DNA from: an uncultured Bacteroidales bacterium
Lineage (GTDB): Bacteria > Bacteroidota > Bacteroidia > Bacteroidales > Marinilabiliaceae
Assembly: GCA_937892095.1 (NCBI GenBank)
Contig: CALAVC010000174.1
Span: forward strand, 1-53,852
Length of the DNA: 53,852 nt
Direction: 5' to 3'
Positions 43,217 through 51,421 of the stretch are shown piece by piece; position 1 is the stretch's first letter; each line of letters starts with the position of its first letter. The translations under genes were made by a program, and so were the position numbers. The notes under the pieces are model-generated. The model saw nothing but the letters and a program-made list of their open reading frames with translations, did not search any database and was not told the DNA's origin.

Positions 43217-44932
43217 ATGAGCACAAACCTGAGTAAACTTCATCGCGAAGACTTGCTGGACAAGATTCGGCAGATTCGCACCTACATTGCCCGTGCCCCA
43301 CAAGACCAGAATACGGGCAACCTCCTGACCTACCTCGACGAACTTGCCAAAGACGTGAAGGGCAAGAAATATGGTCTCGTCTTCGAGCAACACCGCGAGG
43401 CGATTGATGAGACACTCGAGACGCACACGCCCGTACTCACCGAGCAGAAAGACCTCTTTGTCGACAACGGCGGCGAGATGAACTACCTAATTGAGGGCGA
43501 CAACCTTGCAGCCTTGCAACTGCTCGAGAAAACCCACAAAGGTAAGATTGATGTGATTTATATTGACCCGCCGTATAATACGGGGAACAAGGATTTTGTG
43601 TACGACGATGATTTTGTGGACGCGAGCGATGTATTTCGGCATTCTAAATGGGTGTCGTTTATTAGTAAAAGGCTACAAATAGCTCGTTCTCTGCTAAAAG
43701 ATTCTGGTTTCATTTTTATTTCAATAGACGATAACGAGCAGATGGATTTGAGGTTGACTTGCGATGAAATAATTGGTCAAGAGAATTTTGTTGCAAACCT
43801 ACCCACCATAATGAATTTGAAAGGCAATCAAGACGAGTACGGATTTGCTGGAACACATGAATATACGTTGGTTTATGCTAAAAACAAGAATATTGGAACA
43901 TTAGGGCATTTTTGCTTGAATGAGAACGATGATGAATTTGAACAATGGCAAGAAGATGAAATAGGTTTTTATAAAAAAGGTGCAAATCTAAAATCTACTG
44001 GCGTTAATGCGCCTCGAGAAAAACGTCCTAATCTTTATTTCCCAATATATGTAACCGAAGAGGGGCTTTTTAGTGTTGATGAGGAACTCTTTAATTCATC
44101 AAAAGTTTTACCTATAACAGATAATAAAGAAATGTCATGGCGTTGGAGTAAGGAAAAATTTAGAAATGAAAGCCATAATGTTATCATATCGCGAGAAAAT
44201 GGGAAAATATCTATATACAAAAAACAACGTCCCGAACTTGGAAATTTGCCGACCAAAAAGCCAAAGTCGACATTTTACAAGCCTGAATATAGTAGCGGTA
44301 ACGGAACTGCACAATTGAAAGATATTTTAGGTACAAAAAAATTTAATAATCCTAAACCGATAGAATTGATAAAGGACTTTATTCAATTGTCAACTTTCGA
44401 TTCTACAACTTCAATTGTATTAGACTTCTTCGCTGGCTCAGGCACGACGGGTCACGCCGTCTTGAAACTCAACGCTGAAGATGGTGGCAAACGACGCTTT
44501 ATTCTCTGCACGAACAACGAGAACAACATCTGCCGCGACGTAACCTACGAGCGTTTGAAAACTGTCATCTCGGGCAAGCGCAAAGACGGCAGCGAATATT
44601 CGGAAAAGTATCCTGCCAAGCTCAAATATTATCGCGTGGACTACGTCCCCATAAGCGACCGCCTCTACTACGAGTATGCCGACGAACTGTTGCTGCACAT
44701 TCGCGAACTGGTGGAGCTCGAAAACGGAATCAACTTCACTGGCAACACAGACATTGCCATCGTGCTGACCGACAAAGAGATGGATGCGTTTGTATCGTCG
44801 GGTGGCACTGCAAAAACATTGTATCGTGGGCACAACGTGCTGATGAATGCCGAGCTGGAACAATATCTGGCCGACAAAAAAATAAAGGTGAACGTCATCC
44901 CCGATTATTACTACAACGAACTGAACCGCTAA
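43217..44932 (+). CDS. mod: Type III restriction-modification DNA methyltransferase (Mod)
   Basis: 571-aa adenine-N6 methyltransferase, beta class. Catalytic motif IV is D117-P-P-Y120 within VIYIDPPYNTGNKDF; the SAM-binding motif I, FFAGSGTTGHAV, lies after it at about residues 404-415, giving the beta order. The target-recognition region between them, about 43660-44420 (residues ~150-400), is visibly AT-richer with different codon use, while both flanks look host-like. This suggests a swapped specificity domain. Mod also supplies specificity to the Res subunit, encoded 3 nt downstream of its stop. Two nested inverted repeats lie immediately upstream. Confidence 0.94.
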   Translation: MSTNLSKLHREDLLDKIRQIRTYIARAPQDQNTGNLLTYLDELAKDVKGKKYGLVFEQHREAIDETLETHTPVLTEQKDLFVDNGGEMNYLIEGDNLAALQLLEKTHKGKIDVIYIDPPYNTGNKDFVYDDDFVDASDVFRHSKWVSFISKRLQIARSLLKDSGFIFISIDDNEQMDLRLTCDEIIGQENFVANLPTIMNLKGNQDEYGFAGTHEYTLVYAKNKNIGTLGHFCLNENDDEFEQWQEDEIGFYKKGANLKSTGVNAPREKRPNLYFPIYVTEEGLFSVDEELFNSSKVLPITDNKEMSWRWSKEKFRNESHNVIISRENGKISIYKKQRPELGNLPTKKPKSTFYKPEYSSGNGTAQLKDILGTKKFNNPKPIELIKDFIQLSTFDSTTSIVLDFFAGSGTTGHAVLKLNAEDGGKRRFILCTNNENNICRDVTYERLKTVISGKRKDGSEYSEKYPAKLKYYRVDYVPISDRLYYEYADELLLHIRELVELENGINFTGNTDIAIVLTDKEMDAFVSSGGTAKTLYRGHNVLMNAELEQYLADKKIKVNVIPDYYYNELNR

Positions 44933-44935
44933 GCC

Positions 44936-47140
44936 ATGCAACTGACCGAATTTCAACTAAATGCAATAGCCTCACTGACCGAGGCAATGCAAGCCGACAA
45001 ACGCGACATAATCTTGCGGAGCCCCACGGGTAGCGGCAAGACCATCATGCTAACGCACTTCATGGACGTGTATTGCAAAAGCGTGGCAAACACAGTTTTC
45101 ATTTGGCTCACGCCTGGCAAAGGCGACCTCGAAGAACAGAGCAAAGCCAAGATGGACAAGTACGTTCATAACGCACAGACCAAACTCCTGTCCGACGTGA
45201 TGACAAGTGGTTTCGCCGAAAACGACTGCTGCTTTATCAACTGGGAGAAACTGACTAAGAAGGGCAACAACGCCCTGAAAGAGGGTGAGCGCAAAAACTT
45301 CTTGGAGCACATCGAGACGGCTCGCGACAACGGTTTGCAATTTAAGATAATAGTCGACGAAAGCCATCAGAACGACAGCGTGAAAGCCAACGAGATTTTG
45401 ACGTATTTCCAGACCGATAAGATTATCCGCGCTTCAGCCACGCCCAACAATTTCAACAAAGATGTCGTCAAGCTCATTGAGGTAGACGAGGCGGAGGTCA
45501 TAGCTTCGGGACTGATAAAGAAACTGCTCGTCATCAACGAAGACTTTGCCCAAAACGAGAAAGTCGAAGATCAAATCTCCTTTCTGCTCGAACGTGCTTT
45601 GGCAAAACAACGCGAATTGGCATCGGCATTTATGGCACAAAAGTCGGATGTCAATCCGCTGATAATCGTTCAGTTGCCGAATAAGAACGACGTGCTACTC
45701 GACGCTGTGGAACGTTGGTTCGAGGGCCGTCAGATAACCTACGAGAACGGCTCGCTTGCCGTGTGGCTCAGTGGTAAGAAAGAAAACCTCGATGGCATTG
45801 AAAAGCCCGATGCACAGCCCGTTGCCATCATCATCAAGCAAGCTGTTGCCACTGGTTGGGACTGCCCACGTGCGCATGTTTTGGTGAAGCTACGCGACAA
45901 CATGAACGAGACGTTCGAGATACAGACCATCGGTCGCATACGCCGTATGCCCGAAGCTCGTCACTATGGCTCCGATTTGCTTGACCGCTGCTATCTCTAC
46001 ACCCTCGACGAGAAATTTACCGAGGGCGTTCAAAACAATCTTGGCAAATGTGCGCTCAATGCCGTAAAACTCTTTATGAAGAAGGAGCATAAAGCGTTTA
46101 CGCTGCAAGGGCAATACAAATCGGGTCTCGACACCATGCCACGCGACAGCCGTCTGGCGTTGGACGTCATTGCAAGATATTTCACACAACAGTACAATCT
46201 CGACAGAGATTATAAAACCAATTGGACCCGATTGGAGGCCGAAGGCTACGATTTCAGTGTCGATGTGGTCAAACACACAGTTTCGGGCGATGTGCACAAA
46301 CTCAGTCAGCAAGAGTTTAAAAACCTGAATGACATAAAGTTGCGCGAGCCACTCAACACTCACAAGCATGGTCGTGATTTTCATCACGAAATTGCACAAA
46401 TGGGTTTGAAAATTGGCTTGACCTACGACCAGATGAACGTCATCGTGCGCCGACTCTTTGGCGAAAAAGAGAAAGACAAGAGATGTGTTTTGCAGTTGAA
46501 GACAAGATTTTTGTATGCCTTTGTCATCAACAATAGCGACCGCCTCCGCCACGACATACAGCTTGCCATGAGTGTCGAATTGCAACAATCGCTCAATTTG
46601 CCTAATGCTGACAAAATTGTGCCTTTCGTTTTCTCAATTCCGCAAGAGACCACGTTCACTTACAACGCCAAAGCAATAGACCAGTCGGTAATGACGAAAA
46701 ACGTCTACGACGGCTATCTGCTTTCTGCTGAGCCACGTTCCGACTCCGAACGCTCGTTTGAAAAGTATTGCGAGGTCAGCCCCAATGTGAGATGGCTCTA
46801 CAAGAATGGCGACAAGGGCAGCGAATATTTTTCAATTGTTTATGCCGACAATTTTGGCAAGCTCAAGTCGTTCTTCCCCGACTACATCATTGGCCTGCAA
46901 AGCGGCGAAACGTGGATAGTCGAGACCAAGGGAGGCTTTGACCGTACGGGCAAAAGTGAAGATATTGACCCTTTTAGTCCCAAGAAATTTGAAGTGCTCC
47001 GAGCCTATTTGCAAGAGCAAAAATTGCATGGAGGTTTCGTGCGCAAAGACAAGCAAAGCGACGAACTCTGCATCTGCACCGAACACTATTCAGACGATAT
47101 CCAGAGCGACGATTGGAAGTTGCTGAAAGATGTGATGTAG
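44936..47140 (+). CDS. res: Type III restriction subunit (Res), helicase-nuclease
   Basis: 734-aa DNA-dependent ATPase and endonuclease. The SF2 motor shows SPTGSGKT (K35-T36) as Walker A, a DESH box (D141-E-S-H144) as Walker B, and QTIGRIRRMPEAR as motif VI. The C-terminal PD-(D/E)xK nuclease has D649 in FPDYIIG and E663-T-K665 in WIVETKGG. All key residues are present, so the enzyme looks intact, although shorter than classical type III Res proteins (about 900-1000 aa). It works with the adjacent Mod, cutting DNA with unmethylated sites after ATP-dependent communication along the DNA. Confidence 0.92.
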   Translation: MQLTEFQLNAIASLTEAMQADKRDIILRSPTGSGKTIMLTHFMDVYCKSVANTVFIWLTPGKGDLEEQSKAKMDKYVHNAQTKLLSDVMTSGFAENDCCFINWEKLTKKGNNALKEGERKNFLEHIETARDNGLQFKIIVDESHQNDSVKANEILTYFQTDKIIRASATPNNFNKDVVKLIEVDEAEVIASGLIKKLLVINEDFAQNEKVEDQISFLLERALAKQRELASAFMAQKSDVNPLIIVQLPNKNDVLLDAVERWFEGRQITYENGSLAVWLSGKKENLDGIEKPDAQPVAIIIKQAVATGWDCPRAHVLVKLRDNMNETFEIQTIGRIRRMPEARHYGSDLLDRCYLYTLDEKFTEGVQNNLGKCALNAVKLFMKKEHKAFTLQGQYKSGLDTMPRDSRLALDVIARYFTQQYNLDRDYKTNWTRLEAEGYDFSVDVVKHTVSGDVHKLSQQEFKNLNDIKLREPLNTHKHGRDFHHEIAQMGLKIGLTYDQMNVIVRRLFGEKEKDKRCVLQLKTRFLYAFVINNSDRLRHDIQLAMSVELQQSLNLPNADKIVPFVFSIPQETTFTYNAKAIDQSVMTKNVYDGYLLSAEPRSDSERSFEKYCEVSPNVRWLYKNGDKGSEYFSIVYADNFGKLKSFFPDYIIGLQSGETWIVETKGGFDRTGKSEDIDPFSPKKFEVLRAYLQEQKLHGGFVRKDKQSDELCICTEHYSDDIQSDDWKLLKDVM

Positions 47141-47163
47141 GATTGCTGGGGTGGGGGAAATAC

Positions 47164-48036
47164 TTATTCTATTGTAAGTATTAGTTCGTCATCAGTTAAC
47201 TCGTAAGTCATATTTTTATATTCCCCATCTATAATTTTGAATATAAACTCAGATATTTTTTTTGTGTTAGTATAGGTTGGCATATAACACTCCTTTCCTT
47301 GTTTAACAGATGTTTTTGACAAAAATTTCTCTCGTCCGTTGATAACGCCTCTGAGCTCTATTGTTAGTTTGTTCTGACGAGTGTTAATTGCTTTTATACC
47401 TAAACTTTGTCCGTTATTTTTAATTCTCGCCTCTCCATTTCCATTTATAGTGGGGGGGGTTACTATGTTTTGAGTTGCAGTGCTAACGTGTTGCTTTTCT
47501 ATGGGTGTACGTGCATAGACTATAATTCTTATGTCGTCATGTCTGAACTCTGTTTCAATACGTATGTCTTCCACTTCACTTTCTATTATTATTTTGAAAG
47601 CGCTGTAGTGGTCAAGTCGACCATCATAAACGCCAACTTTTATTGTCTCCTTTTTGGCATCACTGTTTACTTTAACGTTTTGTGCCAAAATGTTTTCTGT
47701 TCCTTTTGATGGGTCTATGCCATACAACGTCAAGCTTATTGGACGATTAGTTAGGTTCGTTATTTTAATTGCTTCAGAAGCTTTCAAACCTACATTTTGC
47801 AAAATTTCTACGTGTGGAAACTTTTGTGTCCGACCACTCGAAAAGGTTATTTTGTGCAGCTTTTCTAAGCTTATTTCGTTGACTAAATTTTCGCCTTCGT
47901 ATCGATATTCGACTTTTGTCTCGTCGATTTTGATAATATTGGCAACAATCGAATCACCATTACTTTTATATAAAATATCCTGAGCGCAGATGTTTGTGCA
48001 AATTGTAAGCAACAGGATTAGATAATTGAATCTCAT
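47164..48036 (-). CDS. Secreted protein of unknown function with G8/C8 tract
   Basis: 290 aa with a signal peptide (MRFNYLILLLTICTNICAQ). The first mature segment, DILYKSNGDSIVANIIKIDETKVEYRY..., then HKITFSSGRTQKF, is a short beta-rich module seen at the start of many Bacteroidota periplasmic proteins. The rest appears as two beta-sandwich-like segments (ITNLTNRPISLTLYGID; LGIKAINTRQNKLTIELRG). I do not recognise a family. Codon use is AT-rich compared with neighbours, matching the adjacent accessory island. A run of eight G's (47452-47459, C's on the coding strand) encodes Pro-Pro at the TPPT linker between segments. Confidence 0.7.
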   Translation of the reverse strand: MRFNYLILLLTICTNICAQDILYKSNGDSIVANIIKIDETKVEYRYEGENLVNEISLEKLHKITFSSGRTQKFPHVEILQNVGLKASEAIKITNLTNRPISLTLYGIDPSKGTENILAQNVKVNSDAKKETIKVGVYDGRLDHYSAFKIIIESEVEDIRIETEFRHDDIRIIVYARTPIEKQHVSTATQNIVTPPTINGNGEARIKNNGQSLGIKAINTRQNKLTIELRGVINGREKFLSKTSVKQGKECYMPTYTNTKKISEFIFKIIDGEYKNMTYELTDDELILTIE

Positions 48037-48259
48037 TTGGTGTATATATTTCGTGGTTTTGAAAATGTACGTTTTTTCTCGTCAATAAATATTGTTTGAA
48101 AATTTGTTTACCTTTACTGTATAATATAGCGTGTACTGACTATTTTAAACGTACTTTTTGTTTCGCGAACCGATGTTGGTTTATGGTGTCGCAATCGCAC
48201 ATATTTCTGTAATTTTATTGCCGTATACATTACTTTTCTGAAAGACAATACAGAAATAT
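48037..48259. other. Divergent intergenic region
   Basis: A 223-nt AT-rich gap between diverging genes. TACATTTT (minus strand, near 48065) weakly resembles a -7 box for the secreted protein, and TACCTTTA near 48110 weakly resembles one on the plus strand. No RNA gene or repeat is evident. Confidence 0.4.
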
Positions 48260-49210
48260 ATGCAACGCATAAGTACTTTTCTTACATCGCATGCTTCGCT
48301 AATCGTTTGTTTGGCTGCTGCTTTGGGCTACTTCTGTCCATCCCTATTTTTGTGGGTCGAGGGGATACGTCAGACGCTTATTCTCGGTTTCATAATGCTT
48401 ACCATGGGCATGACACTTACGGCTAACGATTTTCGCATATTGTTTTCGCGCCCTTTCGACATTGTCATAGGTGCGCTGGCGCAATACACCATTATGCCCT
48501 GTCTTGCTTGGACTGTTGCCCATGTGGCAGGCTTTGAGCCCAGTGTGGCTGTCGGTCTAATCCTTGTCGGTTGTTGTCCGGGTGGTGTGTCGAGCAATCT
48601 GATGAGCTATCTTTGTCGGGGCGATGTAGCCTACTCTGTTGGCATGACGACCATCTCAACGCTCCTCTCACCCGTGGTGACACCCGCTCTTGTGGCTCTG
48701 CTAGTTGGCGAACACGTCGACGTCAATGCCTTTGGTATGTTTGTTAGCATTTTGCTCGTAACCCTCTTGCCAATCAGTTTGGGCTTTGGCTTCAATGCAT
48801 GGGCTGGCTCTAAGTATGCCGAGGCGCGACGCACCATGCCCTCGCTCAGTGTCGTTGGGCTTGCGCTTATTGTTGGTGGCGTCGTCAGCCACGTTGCTCC
48901 ACATCTCGCCCAACCAGGTTGGACGTTTGTTCTGCTAATGTTCTGTGCCGTCTTTGTTCACAATGGCACTGGCTACGCCCTTGGCTACCTTGTCGGTCGA
49001 CTAATGCATTTTGGTAAGGCTAAAAATCGCACTTTGAGTATCGAAGTCGGAATGCAAAACGCTGGTTTGGCAACCAATTTGGCGTCTGTATTCTTTGTGG
49101 CTGCTAACCCACTGTCGGTTGTCCCTTGCGCCATTTCGTGTGCGTGGCACTCCATTTCGGGGACGTTAATAGCCAATTGGTTCGCTTTGCGCGACAAGAA
49201 AGTCGCTTAG
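48260..49210 (+). CDS. Bile acid:sodium symporter family (BASS) transporter
   Basis: 316-aa membrane protein with about nine to ten helices. Conserved BASS blocks include FIMLTMGMTLTANDFRILFSRP, LVGCCPGGVSSNLMSYLCRGDVAYSVGMTTISTLLSPVVTP (the crossed-helix Na+ region) and RTLSIEVGMQNAGLATNLA. The substrate may be a bile salt, pantoate or another organic anion. It stops 3 nt before the stop of the convergent BNR_4 gene. Confidence 0.93.
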   Translation: MQRISTFLTSHASLIVCLAAALGYFCPSLFLWVEGIRQTLILGFIMLTMGMTLTANDFRILFSRPFDIVIGALAQYTIMPCLAWTVAHVAGFEPSVAVGLILVGCCPGGVSSNLMSYLCRGDVAYSVGMTTISTLLSPVVTPALVALLVGEHVDVNAFGMFVSILLVTLLPISLGFGFNAWAGSKYAEARRTMPSLSVVGLALIVGGVVSHVAPHLAQPGWTFVLLMFCAVFVHNGTGYALGYLVGRLMHFGKAKNRTLSIEVGMQNAGLATNLASVFFVAANPLSVVPCAISCAWHSISGTLIANWFALRDKKVA

Positions 49211-49213
49211 GTC

Positions 49214-50536
49214 TTATTCTCTGCGTCGAACGCTCAGCACCTTGACGGGTGTCGGCTCGTGGCTGACCACCTTTTCACCGTCGCCCTGAAAGGTTTCTTG
49301 CACAAATATGTCCAGCTCTTCGCTGTTGGTCCATAGCGTCTCGTCTATGCTCGGTTCCCATGCCCCAACAGAGTATTCGGTCAGGTCGAGTTGACGCCAC
49401 TTGAATTGTCTGACGCCCAGTTTGCGCGAGTAGAAGACGCTTACACGACTGTCGCATTCTGCGTCGCGGAAAATAAAGTAAGAGTCGCGATGTCCGATGA
49501 CGAAGCGTGGACGGGCAATGGGAATCATCTTGGTCCCGCCACCAGCAAGCGAAAATGATGTCTTGCGGTCGCTTACTTGGCACATTTGCCATTTGCGTCC
49601 GTTGTGCCATACGAGCCTATATTGTGGCGTTTGGCTATCCGCTTCGCGCCAGTAGGTGGCAATGTAGGGGTGTCCTTTGCGGTCGGCAGCCATGCTCGTC
49701 TGGTTTATCAGTTCGCTATTCTGAGGTATAGCCCATGCTACTTCGGCAGTTGCAAGTGTTATGGGCAAGGTGTATTGTGTGCCGTCCGACTTGTGCCAAG
49801 TGCGTCCTTCGTCGTCGGAATAGGCGTAGCAGAGGTCGTGGTTGGTCTCCACATTCCACGTCTCGCGCCACACCCAGCTTAGGTGTATGCGTCCGCGTTG
49901 GTCGATGGTCATTTGCCAGTAGGCATTGCGTTTGCCCTCGCCGTCTATTAGGTTGCGGCATACGCGGCTCCACTTACGACTGTTCTTGTCGTAGACGTTC
50001 ATTAGCATGTCGCCAGAGCCCGAACTGCCAGTCCGATATAAGAATGCCAAGTTGCCCGACGGAAGCATATGAAATTCGGGGTAAGTAACGGTTTGCTCTT
50101 CTTCGCCCGTCATGCTCTTTTCTTCGCCAAGCACGGTCGAGTAGGGTGCCACCGATGTGCGATAGTGAAGCGGTGAGCCGTGGTGGTCGTAGCAAACGTG
50201 TAGGTAGCCATCGCCGTCGGCTGCAAGCGAGATGACGTTATGCCCGTCTTCCACTTTGGCGCGATAGTCGGTTGTGTGGCTTGTCCATTTGTCTTCGCCT
50301 GCTCGTCGGCGTGCAATGACTATTTTGCCTTCGGGCGAGTAGTAGCCAACAAATTGTAGGCTGACATCGGCACTATCGACCGTTACGACCGACGATGCGC
50401 GAAAGATTGCCGTGTTGACCGACGTTTGGCTATATCCCAAGCCAACAGTGCTTTCTGCAACGCGTAGTTGCGCTGTTGCCGACAACGAAAGTGTGGCTGC
50501 TGTGGCTACGATTAGTGTGCGAATAATGGACGTCAT
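49214..50536 (-). CDS. Secreted BNR_4 repeat protein, possible polysaccharide lyase or glycan-binding enzyme
   Basis: 440-aa secreted beta-propeller-type protein with a signal peptide (SLSATAQ end). The BNR_4 signature is clear: VISLAADGDGYLHVCYDHHGSPLHYR (around 95-120), then TYPEFHMLPSGNLAFLYR and QMTIDQRGRIHLSWVWRET. Repeats of the form D-x-G-x-x-H/Y support a seven-bladed propeller. Some BNR_4-like proteins are polysaccharide lyases of the ulvan or rhamnose-glucuronate type. No SusC/D pair or other carbohydrate genes are adjacent, so the substrate is unknown. Confidence 0.87.
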   Translation of the reverse strand: MTSIIRTLIVATAATLSLSATAQLRVAESTVGLGYSQTSVNTAIFRASSVVTVDSADVSLQFVGYYSPEGKIVIARRRAGEDKWTSHTTDYRAKVEDGHNVISLAADGDGYLHVCYDHHGSPLHYRTSVAPYSTVLGEEKSMTGEEEQTVTYPEFHMLPSGNLAFLYRTGSSGSGDMLMNVYDKNSRKWSRVCRNLIDGEGKRNAYWQMTIDQRGRIHLSWVWRETWNVETNHDLCYAYSDDEGRTWHKSDGTQYTLPITLATAEVAWAIPQNSELINQTSMAADRKGHPYIATYWREADSQTPQYRLVWHNGRKWQMCQVSDRKTSFSLAGGGTKMIPIARPRFVIGHRDSYFIFRDAECDSRVSVFYSRKLGVRQFKWRQLDLTEYSVGAWEPSIDETLWTNSEELDIFVQETFQGDGEKVVSHEPTPVKVLSVRRRE

Positions 50537-50542
50537 AGGAAT

Positions 50543-51397
50543 TTATATTTTAGGCTTCCGACCAGTGAAGCGTTCTCCGTCAATCATTTCGATGTTCTTT
50601 ACCTCCATAAGCGAAAGTGCCAAACAGAGAATCACTATCCACGTTGTAGGTTGTGTGGGCGGTGTGTTAATTATTTCGGTAATAGGTTTGTCGCTTATGC
50701 CTATGCTGACAACAACCATAAGGTTGTTCAGAAAGTGGAAGAATATGCCCGGCAACAGACTACCCGTGATGACATATATCGTCCCTAGTAGGCAACCCAA
50801 AAAGAACCGTGGCAAGAGTCCTTCTATGTCAAAATGCATAAGGCTGAATATGATTGCTGCAAATATGACTGCAATGTGTGCGTTGCCACTCATGCTGTGG
50901 AATATTCGTTGTAATGCTCCGCGAAAAAAGAGTTCTTCGGATATGGCAGGTAGCAGTGCTATGCAGATTATGCTGACACTCCAATGTAGCGGTGTCGTAA
51001 AGCGTAGGGCGCGTATGATGAACTCGTTGTTGGCTTCTTTGAGGCTTGCAAGGTTGGCCGATAGCGACGAACCTTCTGTCAGATTATAGTTGACATACGA
51101 TGCCCATTCGATGACTGGTTGGCAAAGGTAGACAAGTAGTGCGACGCAAAACATTTGCCAAGCACTTGTTTGTCGCCATTTGTCTGTCTGTGCTATGGGC
51201 ATATATATGCGACTCCATATTGCTGCTGGCACTGCAAATTGCATAAGCGAGCTGAGCATAATCGACGTGGCAAGACGTGGGTAGGTGTCTGTGCCTATAA
51301 GGCTGCCCAACAGCCCTGCCAGTCCGCCGCAGACAACGAAAAGCAGGCATAGCACCGCGAGTGGCAAGAACATCGATTTGCGTTCTGAACTTGTCAT
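50543..51397 (-). CDS. CPBP-family intramembrane glutamic protease (Abi/CAAX protease)
   Basis: 284-aa membrane protein with about eight helices. The three catalytic motifs are intact: E154-E155-x3-R159 in SEELFFRG, H188 in FSLMHFD, and H221 with N225 in FFHFLNN. Bacterial members act as intramembrane proteases or in bacteriocin self-immunity; no bacteriocin gene is close by. It lies 6 nt upstream of the BNR_4 gene and 24 nt downstream of the S41 protease gene on the same strand, so all three may be co-transcribed. Confidence 0.92.
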   Translation of the reverse strand: MTSSERKSMFLPLAVLCLLFVVCGGLAGLLGSLIGTDTYPRLATSIMLSSLMQFAVPAAIWSRIYMPIAQTDKWRQTSAWQMFCVALLVYLCQPVIEWASYVNYNLTEGSSLSANLASLKEANNEFIIRALRFTTPLHWSVSIICIALLPAISEELFFRGALQRIFHSMSGNAHIAVIFAAIIFSLMHFDIEGLLPRFFLGCLLGTIYVITGSLLPGIFFHFLNNLMVVVSIGISDKPITEIINTPPTQPTTWIVILCLALSLMEVKNIEMIDGERFTGRKPKI

Positions 51398-51421
51398 TAT
51401 GACTCGTTTTTGGCGCTTGTG

